Shown here: positions 11,101 through 24,200 of the stretch, in pieces | How positions within the stretch are numbered: the stretch's first letter is position 1 | How the letters are laid out: every line of letters starts with the position of its first letter | DNA from: Phoenix dactylifera | Taxonomy: Eukaryota > Streptophyta > Magnoliopsida > Arecales > Arecaceae | Length of the DNA: 64,000 nucleotides | Reading direction: 5' to 3' | Assembly (NCBI RefSeq): GCF_009389715.1 | Contig: NC_052393.1 | Coordinates: 4,588,001 to 4,652,000 of the forward strand | Notes under the pieces: generated by a model | What the model was told of the DNA's origin: nothing | Databases searched by the model: none | What the model saw: only the letters and a program-made list of their open reading frames with translations | Program-made: the position numbers and the translations under genes

Positions 11101-11740
11101 CCGATCTCTCTTCGCAATCCACTGCACCCTAGATTTCTGTCATCATAGGACCTCCTGCTAAAGAAGAAGCAAATGATGCATGGCTAACTATGCCCTAAGC
11201 TCCCCCAACTCCTCCTCAAACAAATCCTCGCCTGTTCCTCTCTAGATTGGAGGTTGGTGATAGAGGCTTCTTTCTCCTCCACCCTCTTGAAAATATTGCC
11301 TACATTCTTCCGATTCTACTTCCACAATCGACACTTCGTCCATTCCAATTTGTGACTGACCCGATAGATGGCACCGCCTCGCACCACTATGCGCCAGGCC
11401 TCCCGCATAATATCCCATGATTGCAAATAGGAGAGCCAATTCTTCTCAAAACGACAAGGACTCCTATATGGGGTAAAGGATGAAGACTACCCAGGATGGG
11501 GCAGTAGTCCAAAGCGATACAGGGAAGGGGGCACACATGGTCGTCCGGAAAGAGCTACATTCACCTAGCTATGGTGAAAGCCCTATTGATCCTCTCCCAA
11601 ACTCTCATTTGGCCCAGAAAGTTATTACACTAGGTGAATCTCAGCTTTGTGAAACCGAGATCAACTAGGCCATTAGTCACAATAAAATTATAGAACTCTC
11701 TGACCTCAATCTTGCTGGTAAAAGAGTTAAAAAGGTCTTC
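8155..11740 (-). mobile_element. Degenerate L1-type LINE, 5'-truncated
   Basis: Read on the minus strand, pieces of one ORF2-like polyprotein follow in order: endonuclease C-terminal part (about 11740-11560, ending near VWERINRAF); reverse transcriptase (YFITLISKG near 10700; FADDCMLFARA near 10170, the catalytic YxDD-type box); ...TLRYLGVPIIG near 9980; the zinc-knuckle-side region (HIWLDRNARVFENRR near 8850); and RNase H toward 8250. The frame is broken many times; for example a TAG replaces the Trp expected in FTW of the endonuclease near 11618. A 3' tail similar to those near 31360-31440 and 56660-56740 ends it at about 8155. It lies about 270 bp upstream of the J-domain gene's ATG, in the opposite orientation. 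Confidence 0.85.
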
Positions 11741-11781
11741 TCTTATTTATTTTTTTTTCCGTTTATATTTCTATTTCGTTT

Positions 11782-11790
11782 CCACGTGTC
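11782..11790 (+). promoter_or_regulatory. G-box (CCACGTGTC) upstream of J-domain gene
   Basis: A CACGTG core with ABRE-like flanks sits about 220 bp upstream of the ATG at 12012, between the LINE relic and the gene. G-boxes bind bZIP and bHLH factors in plants; function here is inference from the motif alone. Confidence 0.45.
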
Positions 11791-12011
11791 ATGTCTGATG
11801 TCTCCCAGTCGTCTCAAGACAACATCAACAGCTCCTCTTGTGTAACGGAGGCCCGCTTGATAGTCGTACGACCATTCCGGCCAGGCCTGGTCCGGCTCTC
11901 GTGAGTCGTGGCCCGGCCCGTAATCTATGAGGCGTGATGCCCAGCCAGCCACCGCCTCAGGCCTCGTCTTGTTAAAAGAAACGGAAGACGGCGTGTAGAG
12001 GGCGAGAAGAG

Positions 12012-15000
12012 ATGGGAAGGGATCGCGGCAGCAACAGGAAGAGCCGGGACGATCGTAGCTCCTGCTCCTCCTCCTCTTTCTCTTCCTCTTCCTTTTCTGA
12101 CAGCGAGAGCCCCGAAAGGAGGAGGAGGAGGACGAAGAAACGGGAGAGGTCGAGCCGCCAAAAAGATAGCAGCAGGCGTCGGAAGAGCCGACACCGATCT
12201 GGGAAGGACTCACGGGAGAGTTCTCGTAAGAGGAAGTCCAGGTCGGAAGATAAAGAGGAGCGGCGGAAGAGGAGACACAAGAAGAAGTCGCGTACAACGG
12301 CCGACTCGCCCTCGCTCTCGCCCTTTTCCAGCGATGTTTCCGACACCGAATCCTCAAAGCCAGAGGCGCTCGCTCGCCTCATCCTTCGGAGATATCCCGA
12401 TGTCGCCGGCGATCTCCAACAGGTACTGCTTCTTGGCTCTATGCTTTCTTGATTACAGTCATATTTTTATTTTTGACTGTTTAATTTGAGAAGGTTGGTG
12501 CATGATATTGGCGATTCTGCAATTGTTTATACTTGATATTTTTTCGCAGTCCGTGTGTTATGGGATTTAGGGTAAATTAGCATGCCTAATTGCTTGGGAA
12601 GTTTCACAAATTTGATATTTTCGACTTGTTTGACAGAAATTATTATAATCTTCTCAAGGAAGGTTTTGATACAGCACCCAACATATATATAAATCGGGTT
12701 TGCATTTTAATGAGCTCTGATCTTTATAATGTAGCATGATGAACAAAATTGCGAACTTGTGGACCCCTTAAGGAATAGATCTATTTATTAGAAAACCATG
12801 CCGAGTAGATTTTCCAAATTACTTACATAACTGACAAACAATGATCTAAATCATTACCCCTTTTCAAATGGTGCTAACGTAACTAATAATGATTATAATT
12901 TATATGAATTTAGTTATAATTTAACTTGAATCACTTCATGATTGCCTTATCACCGTCATTGTTGGATAATTTTTCTTAATGAAGGTGACCAAGCTATTGT
13001 TCATTCACTGCTTTCTTTCTAGCTACAGTTTTAGCTCTTCTTGAATATTCATCATAGAAAAAGCTCTCCTGACAATTCTTGTTGCAATTAATTCTGTTGA
13101 TCTTAGTTTCTCCAGTAAGTGTACTATTTGTTCTTTTTGCCCCCTGGGTCCCACCAGTGTGAATTGATTCAATCCACACCATGCAGGTTCATACATTGTG
13201 ATAAAGGCCTGTATCTTACTTTCCTTTTTTGTTGAGGATAGTCCAAAACTCCTCCAATGATTGTTTCACCCTTTTGGCATTTTTTCGAGGATTTGGTGGT
13301 TCAGTATATATGTATAAGATGTGTAGTGATGCATAATTGTCTTCAACATCAGATAGAAGGATAGAACCCATTTGTTTTAGCCTTTTGTGGTTTTCTTGGA
13401 ATAGACAATTTTATTATACTTTTCTTTAATTTGAGTAGGGAATATGGAGTTTGAGGAAACTGCTCCATGATATATCACATTTCCATTTACTTTGGGTCCT
13501 AAGGATAGTTTCTTAGTGCTTGGAGGCTATTACAGTGGGTTTCTAGGTGTTCCAGTTAGAAGGAGACTTGTCAATAGCAATTAGCCACAAATTAACAGGC
13601 GTTCGTCTATGTCCATGCCTTAACATCCATATGGTCATCTCAAGAATTTTTAGTACTTATTCCTTACATGATTTGTCACCCAATATATCTAATGATTGGT
13701 GTTAGATTGGAAATATCATGTGCACATGACTCATGTAGGTGGAGGTTTCATCCCCTGATGGCCATTATATGCCTACTCGATATGCCACTCTGACCATTCC
13801 TGTCCACACTAGCTCCATGTGATAGGTGTTGCAATACCTTCACTTGCCAGGTGGTTCATGTCCAAGAGAATGTGGGTAAATGGAGTATACAGAGTCCAAA
13901 AGACATGAATCAGAATTGGTACTGCTAGCACATGAGTTCCATATAATGTACAAAACCTTACATGTCGTGTCCTGTGTACCATGGTTTGAGTTTGACAGTG
14001 TCTATTAGTGTGGACAGGGTTGTGTACTTCTAGTTTGCAACTTTGCATGATAAAATTACTTAGGCCTATATTATTACATCGCACATAATAGCACAGACAT
14101 CCAGGATGAACTTTGATATTAGATTTCTATTGGTTAGATTCAAAACATGTCTATGCTTTATGTCACAAAAATACAAGAGTCACAAATCTTAGCATGCGAC
14201 TTATGATTTTTGATATCTTAATTTCCTACCATGCTCAAAGTGTGGGCATGGTACAAAGTGATGACTGGCAAGTCTTTTGTGCTGGCAAATGTTTGGAGTA
14301 GGCAAGCTTCAGAGTTTAGTCCTTGATCTCCAAAATGCTGCATGATGATCACCATTAGATTTGTTTCATTGTTGCTACAGTGTGACCTTTGATGGATCAA
14401 GACACATCCACTTGCACAAACATATGCATCTGATTGGATTGTATAGTCATGGATTCATCTGATTATTTTTGTGGTCAAATAAAGAGAGTGATTGGGGCAA
14501 TGTTCTAGAATAAGAAGAGCACCCGAATTAGACAACTTGCAAGTTGCAACTTGTTCTTGTGCCACTATTTTCATTTGGAAGTATGTCGTGTGATCCAACT
14601 ATTTACGAAGTTATGAACTTTATGGAAATATTTTTAATTCTAGTTTTCTTTCATCAGGTGTCTCTAATGTGTTATTTTTATTCCAGCTTCTCCAAATGAT
14701 AGACAATGGACAGGGTGTTGATATCAGTGGAATTTCTAACAACTCATTGGTGAAACTTTTGAAGAAACTTTTCTGGTCTCTAAAGCTTAAGCAAAATGAA
14801 AATGGAGTTTTTTTGCGGCCTCAAATGGGCCTTCCTACACTTAAGGTTGTTGGATCGCTATTAGGCTCACATCTTAAACCTGGAGATGGTCACCATCCAA
14901 TTCCTGGATCACCAGATAGACGACGATCTTCGCCATCTGATAAGAGAAGTAAAGATGATATTGATGCTGCACAATTGGCAGAAATGCATGATAAACAGGA

Positions 15001-15221
15001 ATCCCCAATTCCCTGTAGAAGAAGGTGATATCATTTTGTTTCTTTCAATGGTCCTATTTCAATAATGCAAAAATTTGCTTCTCTGTCAGGATAACTTTAT
15101 TTTGTCCTGTCACATTTGTAGTCTGAACTTAGTATCATTTCTGTGTGTGTACCTTGTGAAGTACAATTTTGATTGCGTTGCTCCTATATTGTGAACACTA
15201 TGGTATATATTTATTTTCTGA

Positions 15222-15275
<54 letters not shown>

Positions 15276-18200
15276 CAACCAGTATTCCCTTTTATGCATG
15301 TTTGTGCTATTACACTATAGTACTATTAAATAAGGTAAGTAGATTGGTTAAAGTTAATGCTGTCAATATTTAAAAATACTAGTTGCTTTCTTTGTAAGTC
15401 ATGAATATTGCTTCACTATGCTGAGATCATCACTTAAGTGGTGCAATTCTTTTGTTAAAAACTAATCAATGCTACATGCTTGTCTATTAAACAAAAGGTT
15501 TGCACATGCACTCTTCGAGAAATTGTAAATGTAATCATCATAGTTTATTGTGCTTTCAATATTCTATTCCTGTTAGTAAGTCTTTTTCTAATTGATCTCT
15601 AGTAAGTGTTGCTTTTTAGTTTTCCAAACTTAAAGTTTAAATTCTAAATGTGAGCAATATATAGACTATGCAAATATTATAATAAGTCTGCAGTAGGCTG
15701 CTTAATAGTTATTTTAAGTGCTGTAAAAACTTATGATGCATATGTTTCAATTTTTCAGCGGACAAGAGACTGTGCTATCTATTTGGTTAAAATGCCATGG
15801 TATTGGAATGTAGGTTTTAGTCATCCATATATTTTCTTTACCATTCTAGACAAAATTTTGAAGCATTTTAGTCAGTTCATAAGCTACATGATAGATTTTA
15901 GACTATCTCACAAGAAGAAGATTCTCTGCATTTTATTTTATTTTATTTTGTTGGAAGGGGGCAGCCTATTGGTAAATCTCCTTTTGAGTCATATACATGT
16001 TCCTTGAGTTGATGGTCATGCAGATTGTAGAAGAGGAATCATGTTGCTTAATCACTTCAAAATAGATTTATTTTTGCCAGAGATTCTGTTCTGATGAGAA
16101 CATTCTTGGAAAGTACACTTTCCCTTAAATACCTGTTACTGTTTCTTTTACCTATATCTTAGCGATCTTCAACTGATCTTTTTGTCCTTGGTTTACCTAG
16201 TTATAGATACACTGATTGATGTGTCGATGAACAGAAATGAAGAGCATGGTAAATGGCATGGAAAACATGTCCATCAAATGCGACAGAGAATTAATATCTA
16301 ATTTATTAGGACAATGTATAGAAATGCATCATGGGTTGAAATAGATTAGATTCATGGGAACGTTTCTAGTGTAAGTAGAGAATGCTGAATGGAGTGGGAA
16401 TTGGAATCATCATCTGCAGTTGTTTTCAGGTGCTTGTATGTTGTGTAGAAATATTAGGAAAGATGAGTTATTATGATTGTACTTATAAACTTCCATATAT
16501 GACAAAAGATTTAGGGAAAATATATTGAGACAACTATTAGATCTGCATACTTACGTTGTTTTAAAAAATAACACTTCATAAGCTGTATAATGTATTGAAG
16601 CCACAAAGAGTGTATTTAAGAAAGAATTGAGTGCACTAATGGTAGATGAAGTGCTAGACTGTTGATTGAAATGGTTTTCATGAAGATTGAAAATTGTAGC
16701 TGCGAGGACCTAGATTTGTATTTATGTATTTATCCATGTATGATCTCGGTGTTCACACGTACACATGCATAACATACACATACATGTATGCGGTGCATGA
16801 GTGCATTGATATATGTGTATAACTATGTATGTATATGTATATGTAGACATGCATAATATATGTACATGCATATATATGAGCGCATTTGTGTGAGTACAGT
16901 AACTTTAAGAAAAATTGATGGCAGTTTAGGGAAAAAAATTGGCAGCTGCAATCTTTGTCGGGTTTCAAAATTCCTATTTTATTATTTATAAATTCCTTGA
17001 CTGTTTCTTTTCAAGCCCCCCTCCCTCCCCCTTGAGTAACATGTAATTTAAGGAATTTAGATGTCTTAAAATAATTGTCTTCCTTTCATATAAATAATTG
17101 TTCAATCGTCAAGTGTTAATTGTAGGTCATATTGCTGTTGATAGTTTTCACATTTATTCAATATAAATAACAAGAGTAGAGCAAAATTCCTGTCTCGTTC
17201 TTTTTCCTGCTAGTTCACATGCTTTAGCTGTTGTAAGTATATCTCTATATGAAATGCCAGTTTATGAAAATTGGCCAGTTTGGTAAAACAATTTGAATCG
17301 TATCTGGTATGGCGATTTGGTTCTCTGGGCCAGTTTGAAATCCTGCTTCACATTTTCCATAATAGGAATTCAAATTCAAGTGGTGACACCACATGTTGTA
17401 TGTTCGTTCCATGCAATATTTTAATTAAATTCTATTGGATGGAACAGTAGCCAATTTTACATCTGAGTACTTGGTCATGTAGTTTAATCATAATAATCTA
17501 CAAATGTTTAGGTTTCGTTTCATCTCAAAATACATTTCCTTGGTCATGTGGTGTAGTCATAATAATCTACTAAATGTTTAGGTTTTGTTTCACCTCAAAA
17601 TACATTTTTCTTTCATTTTTCTTTATCTTTTGTCTTTTTTCTGTTATGGTGCACCATGCATAGCTTTTCTTGATGTGTTAAGATCTAATCTTCTTTCTGG
17701 CATTAGTTTGATGACCTATTAAGATCAAATTACAATGGTCAAGATTCTTAATTTCTTTCCATGTCTCAAACAATGTAATCAACTTCCCCTGCAGGTTAAT
17801 TGGGCCTGAAATGCCATCTCGTGAGTTGCTAGATGCAGCAGCTAAATTAACAGAGGCAGATAATTTGCTGAGGTACTTACATGTAATTGTTTCTGATATG
17901 TTTCTCCTCTAATTGTTACATTATCTCAAATCATTTTTAGCATTACATTTTAAATTGTGCGGTATGTTAAGGTCTTTCCTCTTGTAAACATCTTGGCTTA
18001 TTTTGAGGAAAATTTTTCCATCTTCACTTTGCATTACACATTTTTGACTTGTGAAATCTGTTAGTGTACTGTCTTCATATTGACCATAGTTTTTCTTTCC
18101 ATTAAAGTTTTGTTGATGGAAAACAAAATTTTCAGGGAAGCTGATTTGGAAGTTGACGATAATTTGCTTATAGGCCCTCCTCCACCTGCCATGGTTGCTG

Positions 18201-21200
18201 AAGCTGAATCTGCGAATGAAGCTGAGCGGTTTGAGGAGGTACCAGTGGCTTCTTATTTTTGTTGCTTATGAGCAGTTTCCTCTGAATTCAGGGAAAACCT
18301 AAAGAGTCCAGCCATACCGGTCTGCAAGAGTTTAGAAATGCCCTTGATTTTTTTTAATAGCAAAAAAATTCAGTAACTGAACGCCACCAAGGTGCAGGCA
18401 GGAGGTGGTTGTTTGCTGTATACTAGATTTACTTTGATGCTTGCTATGAAATTGACATAAAAAATGAACATTTCAAAGGTGGTTGTTTTTAAAATGTAGT
18501 AATATTAATTGATGGAGGACTTATGGGCATGTTTTTTAAATTTAAATGACATTTACATGGATATAGTATATTACTCCATATCAATTTAGCTGTGTATTGA
18601 TGTTGATCAGGTGGCTCGAATTGCTGCAGCAGATGTCGATAAACCGTATGACGTACTTGGAGCAAATTGGAAAACTTCATTTGATAGCATCAAGAAAAGG
18701 TAATAATCTACTTTTTGTTGCCTAATTTATGTTTTGTGCATGAAGATGACCCTAGATCGAATTATAAACCTTATTTGCTGTTGCTGCTATGATATGCTAG
18801 ATTTACATGTCAGGGAAGTTGATGTCTTAAAGGTGAAAAGGAAGAAACTTTAGGTCAATCGTCATAATTGATAAAAGATGCCTATCAAAATTATGGGGAG
18901 AAACAGTTTTTAGTTTCAACATTATAATAAAATTGAAGCTCATTGCTGGTCCTAGTGATGCATGATGACATCTTGCACTCGAAATTGAAGAACTTCTGTG
19001 ATGATAAATGATTTAACCAATCAATTTTGGTATGCATTCTGTTGGAGATAGCACAGGGAGATATCAAAGAACAGGAAGTGGAAACATCAAAACATGGGGC
19101 ATAGACTTTGAAAAGAAGGGTTAGTCATCATGTAAAACATTGTAAGCTTTGTCTATATCTTGCATAACAGAAAGATAAAAGTTTGTGACTTTGCCAACTC
19201 CCCCAAAGCCCCCCAACTCCCCTGGGAGTAAGGGTGGCAATTGGTTGGGGTTGGGACCGAGTCAAACTCGTGTCAGGTCAATAAACCCTCTACCCATAAC
19301 TAACCCATTTTTTTCTTCATGGATCCATACACCATACCTAAGTTGTTAACCCAATTAGCACTTCACATGCCAATTATATGCCTGCGGGTGTGTGTAATGG
19401 CCAAACCCAAGGAATTTAGGGTTGACATCCAAATAAATTTAGAAAGCAAGGTTAAAAAAAAAAAGTGAAGGGAAAATGATAAATCTTTTAAACAAACTGT
19501 TCCATCCACTTCTCTTTTATCTATTTTTTATTCTTGTAACCGTTAATTATACAACCTTCATAATCATCCAATTCAGTCAGAGCTCATCAGGCAACTACCA
19601 CTATCTTAGGGGCTTTTGGAGATGAATTATAAAGGTTTGTTCAACCTGTGGTGGCCTATCGGGTTGAAAGGGCCAAACTCCCATTTATAATCAGGTTGGT
19701 CTTGGCTAAAACGTACCCAACCCAATTACAGAATCCCTCAACCAAACCTATTTATTTCGGATAGATTCAGCTGCATTTGATGGGTCTAGGTCAAAAACCT
19801 AAAGTAAATTATTGCTCATAATACTTGATTAAACAACATGCCACAACTTATGGTTAATTAAGGAGTGTATAGTATCCTAAATATTAGGGGTCATGTACAA
19901 GCAATGGTAAGTCTTATAGCAAGGTCCGCAATCTCGGTAATAGGTACCGTATCAGTACTTTATTGGTTCGGTACGGTACGATACAGTATACCTATTTGCC
20001 GAAATAGCTTTCTAACTATTTTTCTCAATTTTCATCTTGGTACGTCTCGGTGTGGACCGGTACATACCTCGATACCCCTTGATATGGGGCGGTATACCTC
20101 GGTATGAGCAGTACAAAGCTTGTACCAATTTGAAGGTGTGTTTCATATCGGTTTTCTTCCGGTACGGTACAGTATGCCCCGTACTGTGGATCTTGGCCTA
20201 TAGAGTTAAGAAATGCTATGTCTTTTGTCCAAAAAATCTATTTTCTAACAAATCCTGATAGAACTAGCGATCTTGGTTAAACATGGTCAAGCAAGGTTTT
20301 CTAGAGCATCATCTGGAATTATGGTCAGTACTTAGATGGAACTAGGGTTTATAGATAATCTTCTTTTGGTCCTGAGAAGGGTTTGTTGGAGACATTGAGG
20401 CCTGGTTGTAATAAGATTTGGATTAATCTGGTTGGCAGGAAAAGGTAACTATAGTGGCTAGGAAGAAATAGATGGGAGGAAGAGAATATAAAAGAAGAAA
20501 GGCAAAGGGAATGCAGTAAAGATTAGAGGAAGGGAGAAAAGGCTGGCCTAGCCTAGCCCTTCTACTAGTATCTTGTGTCAAAAATCAAGAATGCTCAGAG
20601 TGCCCAGATAATAGCCGGTTATATAATGTTTCTCCAGTTCTCTAACCTTCCTATTTGAGTCCAACTTGGTATGTTGTGATGAAAAAAGAAATAAACTTCT
20701 GATTTCTCTCTGCGCCGACCATTTCTTTTCACTTCGGCCCCTTCATTCATGATGTAAAACCGAACAATAACCAATTTTAGAAAAACCACCCATATTTCCT
20801 TGCAAAAGAACCTTCCCATTCTTTATTGATAAATTAACAATACCTTATGAGTAATCATTGGCGTGTAGCAGAAACTAAATCTGCATGACATCCCTGATTT
20901 GCTGATTGAACTGGTTCCAACAGCTTCGCTTTCCTCTCTCTTTCTTCTAATTTAGCCTCAACAAGTACAAAAACCTTCTGGCAACAGTTTGTCATGAAAT
21001 AAGATTCGCCGATGGGGTTGAATAACATATTTTGTATTAATGCTTGTGTTTTAGCAAAGGTGAATGATGGGTCTTTTAATTCATATGTTTTGCCGTCTAG
21101 ACTTCTGGTAATAAAGTTTTTATTTTCTTGAAATTGTTCAATTTAAAAATGATCAATTTGAACTGTTATGGAGATAATTATTTCTTTTTGGGGGTTTTAT

Positions 21201-24200
21201 ATAGATCTGTTTTCATAGGTACTGGAAGTTATCTCTAATGGTGCATCCAGACAAATGCTCCCATCCACAGGCACACCAAGCATTTGTGATATTGAACCAA
21301 GCTTTCAAAGATTTACAAGATCCTGACAAGGTTTGACTTGTTATACTATGCTACATAGTTATGCGAAGAGCTAGTATAAGCTTTTGACTTCCTTTCAGTT
21401 TTGAAATTTTGTTTAGAAAGGCCGCTGCACCAACTTTATCAATTAATGCAAATGACTTCTTAAGTGATATTTTTTGTTAGAGACTTAAAACATAATAAAG
21501 TGTTATAGTTTTATATTTGAGATAACAAATTAGTTTATCAGAAAGGTGGAAACATATAAGAAGCTTCTGTCAAAACAAAATTTGAGAATATAAATATCAT
21601 TTTATCATGGCAGCTGTCCTAGAGCTTCTCACATCATAGTATGCATATTGTCAAGATATACACATCTGGACAGGCCCTGACATTTCTGTCATTTTATTTT
21701 TATGGATAAAAAACCAATATCCAGTCAAGTTCATGCCTGAGTCTTGGCTTACGATGGTTGAAGTGATCGAACTAATCTGATAGGGGAAGGGAATAGCCTG
21801 AATAAGTATAATAGACTAGTAATAGGTCATAATTCTGATATTGCTTCGTGCAACAATATATGGACTAGACGGTACATATTTTGCAAAATACAGCTATACG
21901 TAGTGGATTATAAACTGTGTGCCTGCCTAGTAGGTATTAGAAGGTTAGCATTCACAAGCTGAAGCAATTATGCATGTGGTCATAATTGTTTGATGAAGTG
22001 GTAGTCAATACCAATATACTTTTCGGTCCAGTTGAAAGTCTATTATTAGCTTTTTGATTAGCATCCCATTCATCTCAATAGGAAGGAGTAGAGAGTAGGT
22101 AATCTGAGAGAGAACTTGGGTAATGATAGCAATGTTTATAAAATGAGCCATTGTGTCACACAAAACCTCCATTTGTGGTTAGAAACACTCCCTATTCTTT
22201 TAGGAGAGGAAAATATCCACCAGCAGAGCATAAATTGGGTAGACCAGCCTATGCAGCATTAGAAGGCTGAGGCTGGCTGGATGGTGGAAATGAGAGAGCA
22301 GTGATGGGCCCCTTAATGGGAAATGTGAAACAATGACGATAAAGAATGTGCAAAATGCTCTATTTTGAATGGAACAGATGAATACTAACGAATAGGCTTG
22401 CAACATTAGCATGCAACCACAGACCATCCAATGACTCTTGTTTTTTTGTAGAATCCTACTAGGTTTTTCCATTGGTAAGATAATATTTCATATTTAGGTC
22501 CCAGTAGGGTTTTGGTATAGCTTGCATCTGATAGACATGCATATATTTAAGTATTATTTGTTTCGATAACAATTTTGTCTATGAAAAATTTAACTTCAAG
22601 CTCCAAGAAGTAGAAAAGATCTACATTATTTTTTCCAAACTAACATAAGAGTTTTTACTTTATAATTCAGATTGAGAGGGTGGAAGCATGTTCACTGTGA
22701 TTATGTATTTACAAAGTTTATGGTCAAAACCTCATGAGTCCTAGAACATCTCAATAGTAGCTCTGTGAAGCTGAGCTTAAAGACTCTCGAATGGAATTGC
22801 TTAAATGAGAAAAATGCTACTTGGATGAGGTTACTGGTCCATATCCAATGATAAGTATAAAGTGCTCTGTTACTATCTTGTGTGCAGCTTCATGGTGTGC
22901 CAAAATTCGTGAGTGCAACCACCTGGTCATCCTGTTTACAGATCTAGGTCTGGTTAGAAAAATTTCAAAATCATTAGAATTAAATTTCTGCAAAGTTTTG
23001 TTTGGGTATATAGATCGGGTTCTTCTGCTTTCTTTTCTTTTATGTTTATCATCTCCCTCTGTGGATGTGTATGTGTGCATGCGCATGCACACTTTTGTGT
23101 GTTTTTCAGTCTTTCTAGGAAATAGATGGTAGACCTTAAAGTTGCAGTGTTACTTCTTTTTCTTCTTGGGAGAAGTGATTCACGTTTTTGACTTGCTAAT
23201 TTAGGACAAGTGGTTGTTTCTTTTATATGCTTTTCCTGTGAACTACAAAACACTCATATTGGCTTATATAATTGATTATCTATTAGTAAAATATATTAGT
23301 GACCCCTGCACCTTAAATATATCCCTTCCTTACATATTGAATTCTCCTGAAGATGATCTCAGGTTCAACAGAAAAACTCCATCTAATTGAGTTTAGCTGC
23401 TAGGTAGTATAACAAATTTTGAGAAGATTTCTAGCAAATTTAGTTTTATCAAACCTTACAACGTCCTCTGTACTAAAGCTTCATATTGTTTGATTATCCT
23501 GCATAAGTGTTCAATTCTTGTTACCCTCGATGCTTTCATGCATTGAATTGTGATGCGTGAACTTGTCCTTGTTATCCTAATGCGTACTATCTTTAGATAG
23601 TTTGTTCGAGAAGCTTGGTTTGACATGTTAGTTAGTTCTTTTTTTTGTCATTGAGATTTTTTTTGATGATTTAGTTTCTAGTTAATTTTCTGCTACCTGT
23701 TTTACAGAGAAAAGCTTTGGATGAGAAAATTAAACTTAAAGAAGAACAAGAGGAGTTCAAGGTAAGATTTCTTGTGTCTAGATGCCTCCTTGGTCTACTC
23801 TCACTTAAATTGCTGATTTAGTTGAAATTCTGAATTGCTCTGCCTTTCCAAACAGCCAAGTGGAGGTTCCTTTGTTCAAATCTATTCTTAGATTTCATTG
23901 GACACATTTAACAGAAGTACCTTTGGACAATTCAGCATTCTGTTGCATGGTTATGAAGTCAATTATCAAATGCAATGTCTGTCTGAATTGAATAAATTTT
24001 ACATCATCTAATATTTACAATATCTTGTAATAAATCTTGTTATTTTTATCTTTTTCTTTCCTAACCAATTTTTTTTTTATTAATGTAGATTGAGTTGCAG
24101 GCACTTTGTGAAGCTGCACAATGGAGACGATCACAAGGTTAGCTATTTTATACTTGATAATCAGAATATAGCAACATAAATATTCTAATAATTTCATTTA

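Larger units (their letters stand above)
15025..17794 (+). other. J-domain gene intron 2
   Basis: A 2.8-kb AT-rich intron. Contents seen: a (CT)n run at 15227-15272, an imperfect ATGTATGTATATG-type run at 16790-16880, and a short direct repeat around GGTCATGTAGTTTAATCATAAT at about 17472 and 17544. No gene. Confidence 0.7.
18700..21218 (+). other. J-domain gene intron 5 (splits the J domain)
   Basis: A 2.5-kb intron between the codons for SIKKR and YWKLS. It holds a GGGTGGCAA-type repeat (about 19224-19800) and a GGTACGGTA-type repeat (about 19918-20185); the rest is unassigned. Confidence 0.7.

Noticed and set aside
11743-12382. Long minus-strand open frames opposite the first exon of the J-domain gene (204 and 136 codons)
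   Set aside because: They are antisense shadows of the Arg/Ser-rich exon, whose biased codons avoid stops on the other strand; no family similarity.
23041-23110. CRISPR-like or regulatory array in GTGTATGTGTGCATGC sequence
   Set aside because: Simple dinucleotide-type low complexity within an intron; CRISPR arrays do not occur in plant nuclear DNA.
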